Origin: Bacteroidales bacterium
GTDB taxonomy: Bacteria; Bacteroidota; Bacteroidia; Bacteroidales; UBA7960
Assembly (NCBI GenBank): GCA_007132865.1
Contig: SLNU01000159.1
Location: forward strand, 1-8,474
Direction: 5' to 3'
DNA length: 8,474 nt
Positions 1 to 5,634 of the stretch are shown in pieces. Each line of letters starts with the position of its first letter. The first letter of the stretch is position 1. The translations under genes and the position numbers were made by a program. The notes under the pieces were generated by a model. The model saw only the letters and a program-made list of their open reading frames with translations. It did not search any database and was not told the origin of the DNA.

Positions 1-674
1 CCGTCCCTGAGCTGGGAGAACAGGGACCCGAATCGTCGGACCCTCTCCTTGCTTTCGATCCGGATGGCCAGGAGTCCGCCAATTACCGCCAGAAAACTCA
101 CCCCGTTGATAAAGAAGCACCATCCTTCCCCAACCAGCGCGATCAGCAATCCGCCGATCGGCGGACCCACAAAGCGGGCCATGTTGTATAGCGAGGAGTT
201 CAGGGCAATGGCATTGGAGAGATCCTCCCGGCGGGTAATGATGTCAGGCACGAAGGACTGGCGGAAGGGCGTGTCAAATGCCAGCACGACGCCGTTGAGC
301 AGGGCGAGGACGATGATCCATCCGACGGTGATCATGTCAGTGAGTACAAGAAAGGCCAGCACAAAAGCCACCACCATGGACAAGAACTGGGAGAGGATGA
401 TGGTTCTCTTGCGGTTCCAGCGGTCGGCCAGCACCCCGGCAAAGGGGGTGATGAACAGGGAGGGAATCTGCAGCGCGAAGGCGATGGTGCCCAACAGCAG
501 GGCCGATCCGGTTAGTCGGTAAACCAACCAGCCCATGGCGATGTTCTGGACCCAGGTGCCCAGCAGGGAAATGCTTTGCCCGTAGTAGTAATACCGGTAG
601 TTGCGGTACTTCAGGGCCCGGAATATCTGCCGGAAGGTGTCCTGTCTGAACGGAATGCCTCGAAAAGGGAACAT
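1..674 (-). CDS. MFS exporter, EntS/MFS_3-like (3' end cut by window edge)
   Basis: This is the N-terminal 224 codons of a major facilitator superfamily transporter; the reading frame is still open at base 1. Hydrophobic segments recur from about residue 33 onward (roughly 33-53, 56-80, 91-111, 116-134, 162-181, 186-204), consistent with the first six-helix half. The loop after the second helix carries a full MFS motif A, GVLADRWNRKR (residues 80-90). The stretches FDTPFRQSF (133-141) and NAIALNSSLYNMAR (154-167) followed by GPPIGG are typical of the EntS/MFS_3 branch, which includes enterobactin and other small-molecule exporters. The ATG at 674 starts just before the conserved R-x-L-K-Y-R-N-Y-R opening of this family. 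The substrate cannot be told. It has its own apparent promoter and follows a terminator, so it is probably not co-transcribed with the regulator gene upstream. Family call secure, substrate unknown. Confidence 0.9.
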   Translation of the reverse strand, partial: MFPFRGIPFRQDTFRQIFRALKYRNYRYYYYGQSISLLGTWVQNIAMGWLVYRLTGSALLLGTIAFALQIPSLFITPFAGVLADRWNRKRTIILSQFLSMVVAFVLAFLVLTDMITVGWIIVLALLNGVVLAFDTPFRQSFVPDIITRREDLSNAIALNSSLYNMARFVGPPIGGLLIALVGEGWCFFINGVSFLAVIGGLLAIRIESKERVRRFGSLFSQLRD

Positions 675-696
675 GGTACCGGGCTAGGTTGCAGTG

Positions 697-704
697 CAAA
701 TTTA
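697..704 (-). promoter_or_regulatory. Bacteroidota -7 box for the MFS gene
   Basis: On the minus strand the octamer TAAATTTG matches the Bacteroidota -7 consensus TAnnTTTG exactly. It lies 22 bases before the ATG at 674, which would give a 5' leader of about 15 bases. No TTTG is present at the -33 position; the only upstream TTTG is the terminator T-tract, which is too close. The match is therefore based on the -7 box alone. Confidence 0.4.
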
Positions 705-707
705 CGC

Positions 708-758
708 AAAAAAAGCGTCCCGGACCTTACGTGGGGCTGCCTGTCAGGACGGTCCGAG
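708..758 (-). terminator. Rho-independent terminator overlapping the 3' end of the LuxR gene
   Basis: On the minus strand CTCGGACC (758-751) pairs with GGTCCGGG (726-719), giving eight pairs including one G-T wobble. The 24-base loop can form a small inner CCT/AGG hairpin. The second arm is followed by ACGC and seven T (714-708). The first arm lies inside the last codons of the regulator gene and the stop codon is in the loop. This probably ends the hemerythrin-regulator transcript before the MFS promoter. The long loop makes it less than ideal. Confidence 0.5.
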
Positions 759-1334
759 TTCCTCCATTTTGATGATCTTGTTCAAAATGGCATAGACGGT
801 CAGACCGGCTACGCTTTTTATATTCAGCTTCTGGGTGATGTTTTTTCGGTGCGACATCACGGTATGCGTGGAGATGAACAGTTTTTCTGAAATTTCCTTG
901 TTGCTGAGACCCCTGACCAGCTCCCGGAGCACTTCTGTTTCCCTCGGACTCAGTCCGCGGTCAGTCTCCTGGCTTTCAACGGGGGTGGCGTTGACCAGGG
1001 CCACGAGCTTTTTCTGGATCTTTGCGCGGGTGTCATTGATGGGGATGAGCTCGTCGAACCCTTCCAGAACGGCTTCCTCGTGGAAGCTGTAGACAATGGC
1101 TGCGAGCCTCGGGCGCGTCCCCCCACTGTTTTTAAGCTGGTCACTGAAATGGCTATCCACCATGCCCGGATTTACCACCAGTACATCGGGATGGGTCCGT
1201 TTCACGAGGTCCATCAGGTTTGCCGCACAGGCTACCTCCCGGATCCGGTCAAACAGTCCGCTTTTTTCCAGGATATCCGCAAGGCCCCTGCGAATGATCT
1301 CGGAATGCTCCGCTATGATCACACTTGATGGCAT
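744..1334 (-). CDS. LuxR/NarL-type regulator with degenerate receiver domain
   Basis: A 196-residue DNA-binding regulator. Residues about 4-115 have the outline of a response-regulator receiver (VIIAEHSEIIRRGL at the start, then PDVLVVNPGM). However, the position normally held by the phospho-acceptor Asp is Asn55, the N-terminal acidic pair is Glu9-His10, and the usual late Lys is not evident. Residues about 127-190 form a clear GerE/LuxR helix-turn-helix (LSPRETEVLRELVRGLSNKE and onward, with the recognition-helix region STHTVMSHRKNI). I chose ATG 1334, one base after the hemerythrin stop codon. A longer frame from 1406 would add 24 unconserved residues and overlap that gene by 71 bases. It probably acts without phosphorylation, perhaps responding to the adjacent di-iron protein; that link is inference from tight coupling. 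Targets are unknown, with autoregulation a reasonable first guess. Confidence 0.88.
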   Translation of the reverse strand: MPSSVIIAEHSEIIRRGLADILEKSGLFDRIREVACAANLMDLVKRTHPDVLVVNPGMVDSHFSDQLKNSGGTRPRLAAIVYSFHEEAVLEGFDELIPINDTRAKIQKKLVALVNATPVESQETDRGLSPRETEVLRELVRGLSNKEISEKLFISTHTVMSHRKNITQKLNIKSVAGLTVYAILNKIIKMEELGPS

Positions 1335-1335
1335 C

Positions 1336-2076
1336 TCAATGCTTATGCAATTGTTTCTCAATATCTTCCACGATGGGAACCAACACCTTGTCCTCCAGCC
1401 TGGCATGGTCGTTCAGGTCCTGCTCCAGGTCGATCAGCTCGTTCAGCACCCGGATCCGAAGGTAACGGTCCCCGGCCGGAGGTACATACTTGATCAGCAG
1501 GTTCTTCAGGTCCGATAGTTTTTCCTCGATATCGTTGTGGCGCTTTTCAAATTCTCTGATTCCCTTTTCCTGTATGGCTTTTATATCTTCGTCGGATGGG
1601 TCCGTCGCTGTGCTTCCGGCATCTGCCGGTTTGACCAGGGACTGGATATAGGGAAAAACGATCTTTTCCTCGTACTCGATGTGTTCGATTACCTCCCGGA
1701 TGTATTCCCGGAAAAATCTGTCGAGCTGTCCCCGGGCGGGCTGTTCCAGCCGGAACAGGAATTCCCCGACCAGGGTCTGCAGGGCGGGTATTTTCTCCCG
1801 GATATAGTATTCGTGGGCATTGGCCAGGTATAGCAGCAGGAGTGTCACATCGACATTTTTCAGTTTTTTCCCCGGGAAGAAATGGGGGTGGAGGAATACG
1901 TTCACCATCAGCAGGAAAAAATCGAGTTGAATGCCTTGTTCCCGGCAGATCTGTTTCACTGTTTTGTCACCCACGCCCATGTCTATCCCAAATCGTGGCA
2001 TCAACAACATGGCACGCTTATCAGCGGTGATGATGTCGGCCATTTTCATCTGGCCTGAAATGACAATTTCCCTCAT
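1336..2076 (-). CDS. RIC/YtfE-like hemerythrin di-iron protein lacking the N-terminal Cys pair
   Basis: A 246-residue cytosolic protein. The first ~50 residues resemble the ScdA_N (DUF542) domain of Repair-of-Iron-Centers proteins (MADIITADKRAMLLMPRFGI then DMGVGDKTV), but MG replaces the usual CC. The rest is a hemerythrin-type four-helix bundle. Numbered from the ATG at 2076, candidate ligands are His88, His132, Glu136, His180, His224 and Glu228. Their spacings (44, 4, 44, 44, 4) match my recollection of E. coli YtfE (45, 4, 27, 44, 4) except for a 17-residue Ala/Thr/Ser/Asp-containing insert between the second and third ligand helices. Family members act in nitrosative or oxidative stress at iron centres, or as O2/NO sensors. 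An in-frame TTG at 2112 would add 12 residues; ATG 2076 is preferred. The stop is one base from the LuxR start, suggesting coupled translation and related function. Confidence 0.85.
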   Translation of the reverse strand: MREIVISGQMKMADIITADKRAMLLMPRFGIDMGVGDKTVKQICREQGIQLDFFLLMVNVFLHPHFFPGKKLKNVDVTLLLLYLANAHEYYIREKIPALQTLVGEFLFRLEQPARGQLDRFFREYIREVIEHIEYEEKIVFPYIQSLVKPADAGSTATDPSDEDIKAIQEKGIREFEKRHNDIEEKLSDLKNLLIKYVPPAGDRYLRIRVLNELIDLEQDLNDHARLEDKVLVPIVEDIEKQLHKH

Positions 2077-2090
2077 GTCTTTAATGGTGT

Positions 2091-2096
2091 ATAATA
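2091..2096 (-). promoter_or_regulatory. Possible -10-like element for the hemerythrin gene
   Basis: On the minus strand TATTAT lies 14 bases before the preferred ATG at 2076. It does not fit TAnnTTTG, and the only upstream TTG at a Bacteroidota-like distance (21 bases before it) is a weak partner. It is listed because a transcript start is expected here, between the 2133-2165 hairpin and the gene. Confidence 0.2.
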
Positions 2097-2132
2097 GATG
2101 GCCCGGCTTCAAGCTGGCAACACAGCATTAAA

Positions 2133-2165
2133 CAAGCGACTCCCCGCCTGGCCGGGGAGTCCTTG
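2133..2165 (-). terminator. Strong hairpin ending the efflux transcript
   Basis: GACTCCCCG (2138-2146) and CGGGGAGTC (2153-2161) form a perfect nine-pair G+C-rich stem with the six-base loop CCTGGC. CAAG (2133-2136) and CTTG (2162-2165) extend it by four pairs around a single bulged C. On the minus strand it is followed by TTTAAT, a short T-rich tail. It sits 106 bases beyond the permease stop and before the hemerythrin start, so it is the likely boundary between the two transcripts. On the plus strand no T-tract follows, so it should work mainly in the minus direction. Confidence 0.55.
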
Positions 2166-2229
2166 CCCTTCACATAAAGGTAAAAAAAAATTCCGGAAAA
2201 CATTCAATCTGGGTCTGTGCGGCATGTAT

Positions 2230-2249
2230 GCAGGGTGCTGCCCTTCTGC
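2230..2249 (-). promoter_or_regulatory. Small stem-loop just after the permease gene
   Basis: On the minus strand GCAG-AA-GGG pairs with CCCTGC around a five-base loop CAGCA (six pairs with a two-base bulge), starting 22 bases after the permease stop codon. No T-tract follows directly; a run of nine T (2190-2182) comes about 40 bases later. It may protect the 3' end of the mRNA or be a weak accessory terminator. Confidence 0.3.
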
Positions 2250-2270
2250 TTGCCACAGCCAAAGACCCGC

Positions 2271-4682
2271 CTATTGCGCCCGTATGGCATCCACAGGGTT
2301 CATGCGTGCTGCCATAATCGTATGGTAGCTGACCGTGAGGATGGCAATGACCAATGACAGCAATGCCGACAGGAGAATCGGACCAAGTCCCATGTCGACC
2401 TGGTAGGTAAATCCTTCCAGCCAGCGGTTCAACAGAAGCCAGGCAATGGGACCCGCGATAACCGCGGCAATCAGCACCAATATCGAAAAGTTTTTATAAA
2501 AGAGCGTCAATATGTTCCAGCCGGATGAGCCAAGTACTTTTCTGACCCCTATCTCTTTCTTGCGCTGCTCGGTGGTAAATGAGGAGAGTCCGAAGAGTCC
2601 GAGAAAGCTGATGATGATACAGACCAGCGCAAAAATCCGGAATATGCGGCCAAGCCTTTCTTCGGATTCAAACTGGTCCCTGAACCCATGTTTGAGGGCA
2701 TTCACCGAAGGCAGGCGTGCAGGTTCAAAAGTCCTTGCCGTTTCCTCCAGAAATGCGGTCACCTCGCTTTCCCTGCCGGGAAGGTATTCCACGATGATGG
2801 CCCGGTAGGCAAAGATGTTTTCGGGCATCAGCATCATCAGCGGCTCAATGGGATTCTCCAGGGTCAGGTAGTTAAAGTCCTTAAATACGCCAACCACCTG
2901 CAGCGTGGTCTGCGGAACCCCCTCTTCGTTGAAGTTCCACTGTATGCGCTTGCCGATGGGGTCATCGTGCCAGCCGAATCGCCTGACAGCGGACTCATTG
3001 ACCAGGATGGCCGAGTTGACGTCTGCCCTCAGCTCCCGGTCAAAGTTCCGGCCTTCCAGCAACTCGATTTCCATCAGATCCATGAAGGCTGGGTCCACGT
3101 GGTAAGACGAGATGGTGCCGTCAGCCATTTCGCCTTCCATTTCGACCTTCACGGCATGCATGTTGGCCCCCATTCCTGGGATGGCCGTGCTCTTTGTCGT
3201 GCTTACGATCGACGGATTCTGACGTATTGTGTTTTCAATGGTTTCGATCCGCTCCCTTGCATCCCTTGCCTGGAAGGTCACGACCATCCTGTTGTCTGTG
3301 TTAAAGCCCATGTCCTTGTCCTGCAGGAACCGCAGCTGCTTTTCAACCGTGATGGTTCCGGCAATCAGTATGATGGAGATCACGAACTGAAACACCACCA
3401 ACGCCTTTCGCAAAGTGGCGCTTCCCCCTTTGTTTGGCAGATCGGCCTTCATGATTACGGAAGGCTCCATCCGACTGAGAAAGAAAGCAGGATAAATGCC
3501 GGAAATTACCCCTGTTGCCAGGGTAATCAGTATGACCTGGAAAAGGATCCTCCCCTCCAATATATGGCCAAGGCTTAGGTTTTTGTCTGCAAGCGTATTG
3601 AACCCGGGGAGCAGGATCTCGACCACCAGCAGGGAGATCAGCAGTGAAATGACGGCCACCATGATGGATTCGGAGAGAAACTGGGTAAGCATCTGACCGC
3701 GGGTGGCTCCGGATACTTTGCGAAGGCCGATCTCCCGGGCACGCTTTGAGGCACGTGCGGTGGCCAGATTGGTATAATTCACAGCTGCGATGACCACCAG
3801 GAATACGGCTACCACCGCAAAGATCAGCAATGTGGTTTTGTTGCCCGTCTTGGCTGCCAGCTCAACCTTTGTGAAGTGGGTGTCGCGAAGGGGTGTCGCA
3901 AGAAACTCCATCGTGCCGCCGATGAAGCCGCCCACCGGATCAATGTACTTTTCATTGAAGGCCTCCATGTTGCCAAGTACCGATTCAATGTTGGCCCCCT
4001 CATGCACCTGCACATAGGTGTAGTTCATATTGATGTTCCAGAACAACTGGGGATCCAGTGAGTAGGCAAACTGGTTGTCGCCTGAATGCATGGCCAGCAT
4101 CCCGTCATACCACATATGGGTGTTCTCCGGCAGGTCTTCCACCACGCCGTTTACCATATAGGTCTGTCCGTTGGCCTCGAAGGTCTTTCCCACAGGGTCT
4201 TCATCCCCGAAAAACTTGCGGCTGACGGTAATGCTCAACACCGCAGTGTTCGGTTCAGCCAGCGCGCCCTGGGGTCCGCCATAAACAAACTGATGGGTGA
4301 ACACATCGAACAGGGTGGAGTCGGTAAAAACGAAATCCTGCTCCATAAACTCACGGTCGTCGATGCGCACCAACAGGTCTTCCTGGGTAAAGAATCTGAC
4401 ATACTCCTTTATCTCGCTGAAGTCCTGCTTAAAAGCCGGGCCCAACGGAAAGGCTGTTATGGCCAGGTGGTTGTCGCTGCCGCCTATGGTGTATTTTCCC
4501 TCCAGGCGGTAAATGCTAGAGTGATTTACATGGTGGGAGTCGTATGACAATTCATGGTTCAGGTAGAGGGCAATGATGATTGCCCCGCTGATTCCCACGG
4601 TGAGGCAGAAAATATTTATAAGGGTGTACAGCTTGCTGCGCATCATGTTGCGCCAGGCTGACTTCAGGTAGTTTCTGAACAT
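2271..4682 (-). CDS. ABC transporter permease, two-FtsX (MacB-type) architecture
   Basis: An 803-residue inner-membrane permease of the large Bacteroidota MacB/FtsX family. Eight membrane segments can be read: about 19-41, 283-303, 336-358, 378-402, 428-446, 680-702, 732-752 and 768-788. The first large periplasmic region (about 45-280) and the second (about 450-675) are MacB_PCD-like. Each FtsX half carries the cytoplasmic coupling motif that contacts the ATPase: REIGLRKVSGAT (316-327) and KEIGVRKVLGSS (709-720). The N-terminus MFRNYLKSAWRNMMRSK is typical of the family, supporting ATG 4682. It lies 140 bases after the ATPase gene with two stem-loops between. With the adaptor and ATPase it should form a mechanotransmitting efflux pump for peptides, lipids or drugs; the substrate is unknown. 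No frame damage seen. Confidence 0.95.
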   Translation of the reverse strand: MFRNYLKSAWRNMMRSKLYTLINIFCLTVGISGAIIIALYLNHELSYDSHHVNHSSIYRLEGKYTIGGSDNHLAITAFPLGPAFKQDFSEIKEYVRFFTQEDLLVRIDDREFMEQDFVFTDSTLFDVFTHQFVYGGPQGALAEPNTAVLSITVSRKFFGDEDPVGKTFEANGQTYMVNGVVEDLPENTHMWYDGMLAMHSGDNQFAYSLDPQLFWNINMNYTYVQVHEGANIESVLGNMEAFNEKYIDPVGGFIGGTMEFLATPLRDTHFTKVELAAKTGNKTTLLIFAVVAVFLVVIAAVNYTNLATARASKRAREIGLRKVSGATRGQMLTQFLSESIMVAVISLLISLLVVEILLPGFNTLADKNLSLGHILEGRILFQVILITLATGVISGIYPAFFLSRMEPSVIMKADLPNKGGSATLRKALVVFQFVISIILIAGTITVEKQLRFLQDKDMGFNTDNRMVVTFQARDARERIETIENTIRQNPSIVSTTKSTAIPGMGANMHAVKVEMEGEMADGTISSYHVDPAFMDLMEIELLEGRNFDRELRADVNSAILVNESAVRRFGWHDDPIGKRIQWNFNEEGVPQTTLQVVGVFKDFNYLTLENPIEPLMMLMPENIFAYRAIIVEYLPGRESEVTAFLEETARTFEPARLPSVNALKHGFRDQFESEERLGRIFRIFALVCIIISFLGLFGLSSFTTEQRKKEIGVRKVLGSSGWNILTLFYKNFSILVLIAAVIAGPIAWLLLNRWLEGFTYQVDMGLGPILLSALLSLVIAILTVSYHTIMAARMNPVDAIRAQ

Positions 4683-4720
4683 CTTTGTTTGGTTGTTAGG
4701 TTGTGTGTGGCAGGCAGTGG

Positions 4721-4736
4721 GCTTGCAAAGGCAAGC
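4721..4736 (-). promoter_or_regulatory. Perfect 6-bp stem-loop before the permease start
   Basis: GCTTGC (4721-4726) and GCAAGC (4731-4736) form a perfect six-pair stem closed by a four-base loop. It ends 38 bases before the permease ATG. Its arms can also pair with those of the larger stem-loop at 4755-4785 (CTTGC with GCAAG in both combinations), so the two structures have alternative foldings. Confidence 0.45.
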
Positions 4737-4758
4737 GAAGGGGTTCTATGCGAAGGGG
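4735..4758. repeat. 9-bp direct repeat GCGAAGGGG
   Basis: GCGAAGGGG occurs at 4735-4743 and again at 4750-4758, 15 bases apart start to start, linking the two stem-loops of the ATPase-permease gap. It may reflect a local duplication or a protein/RNA binding repeat. No function can be assigned. Confidence 0.5.
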
Positions 4759-4785
4759 AGCAAGACGTTAAACGGCTTGCTCCCC
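4755..4785 (-). promoter_or_regulatory. Perfect 10-bp stem-loop in the ATPase-permease gap
   Basis: GGGGAGCAAG (4755-4764) and CTTGCTCCCC (4776-4785) are perfectly complementary. CGT/ACG inside the loop can add three pairs after one mismatch. On the minus strand the stem is followed by TTCGCATAG, which is not a T-tract, so a plain terminator is unlikely. Plausible roles are partial attenuation that sets the ATPase:permease ratio, or an mRNA processing/stability element. A 21-codon ATG-TAG ORF (4811-4746) spans the whole stem. Confidence 0.55.
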
Positions 4786-4822
4786 CTGTAACCAGCAGGC
4801 CTTGAGGCCATATTTTGGATAT

Positions 4823-5536
4823 TTATTTTTCTGTTTGTTCCGTGGATGCCAGCACGAACTCGGTGGCTTTGTCCTCGGTGACAATCTGTCCGTCGAAAAG
4901 GCGGATAATGCGCTGGGCATAAGATGCGTCACGCTGGGAGTGGGTCACCATGATGATGGTGGTTCCGTTCTTGTTGAGGGTTTCGAGCAGGTTCATTACC
5001 TCGTCCCCATGGGTGGAGTCAAGGTTACCGGTCGGCTCATCCGCCAGGATGATATGGGGCTTGGCGACCACGGCACGGCAAACGGCCACCCTTTGCTGCT
5101 GACCACCGGAGAGCTGCAGCGGGAAGTGGTTCTTGCGGTGCATGATCTGCATTTGCTCGAGTACTTCCTCTACCCGCTTCTTGCGGTCAGCGGCACTGTA
5201 TCCCAAATAGATCAGAGGAAGCTCCACGTTCTCAAACACGCTCAGCTCATCGATCAGGTTAAAGTTCTGGAATACGAATCCGATATTGCGCTTGCGCAGG
5301 TTGGCGCGCTGTTTTTCGGAATACTTGGAGACTTCGTGGTCCACAAAGAAGTACTGGCCGCCACTGGGGTTGTCAAGCAAACCCAGGATGTTCAGGAGGG
5401 TGGACTTTCCGCAACCGGACGGGCCCATGATGGCGACAAACTCCCCTTCCTTGATTTCAAATGAAACCTGGTTCAGGGCAGTGGTTTCCACTTCTTCGGT
5501 GCGAAATACTTTTGTTAAATCTACTGATTTGATCAT
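4823..5536 (-). CDS. ABC transporter ATP-binding protein, MacB/LolD type
   Basis: A 237-residue cytoplasmic ATPase that would power the downstream FtsX permease. All motifs are present: Walker A GPSGCGKST (38-46), Q-loop Gln90 in FVFQNFNL, signature LSGGQQQRV (142-150), Walker B IILADE with catalytic Glu167, D-loop region GNLDS (170-174) and H-loop His199 in MVTH. The signature continues VAVCRAV, with Cys153 where Ala is usual in VAIARA-type sequences. Length fits the LolD/MacB ATPase class. ATG 5536 gives the expected MIKSVDLTKVF start; the following ALNQVSFEI is the standard first strand. It lies 98 bases after the adaptor gene, with no terminator seen between them, and 140 bases before the permease, consistent with one operon. 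Confidence 0.96.
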   Translation of the reverse strand: MIKSVDLTKVFRTEEVETTALNQVSFEIKEGEFVAIMGPSGCGKSTLLNILGLLDNPSGGQYFFVDHEVSKYSEKQRANLRKRNIGFVFQNFNLIDELSVFENVELPLIYLGYSAADRKKRVEEVLEQMQIMHRKNHFPLQLSGGQQQRVAVCRAVVAKPHIILADEPTGNLDSTHGDEVMNLLETLNKNGTTIIMVTHSQRDASYAQRIIRLFDGQIVTEDKATEFVLASTEQTEK

Positions 5537-5634
5537 GGCTGAAAATTTTGGGTTATGGGTTCTTAGGATTTCTTTTTATTTAATAGGACGTGATCGGGTT
5601 TGTTTTGTTACTTATATTGGGCAGTTTTTTCGGC

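Noticed and set aside
1..674. MFS exporter as a third member of the hemerythrin-regulator system
   Set aside because: A terminator and a separate -7 box lie between them, so co-transcription is unlikely. A regulatory link is possible but nothing in the sequence shows one.
1335..1406. Longer start for the LuxR regulator at 1406
   Set aside because: It would overlap the hemerythrin gene by 71 bases and add 24 residues before the natural start of the receiver strand. ATG 1334 directly after the upstream stop is more economical.
2098..2112. Plus-strand TGGCCC...AAGC as a second sigma-54 element
   Set aside because: The GG-to-GC spacing is one base off, and it faces the plus strand, where there is no gene.
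2182..2198. T9 run next to the palindrome TTCCGGAA as a terminator
   Set aside because: The palindrome has no room for a loop, so it cannot form a useful hairpin. The 2133-2165 hairpin is a far better boundary.
2688..3578. 296-codon plus-strand open frame opposite the permease gene
   Set aside because: It lies wholly inside the permease gene on the other strand, has no recognisable domain, and the minus-strand product is a clear family member. It is an antisense shadow.
4802..5464. 220-codon plus-strand open frame opposite the ATPase gene
   Set aside because: It is antisense to an intact ATPase with all motifs; the translation is His/Gly/Val-rich with no domain.
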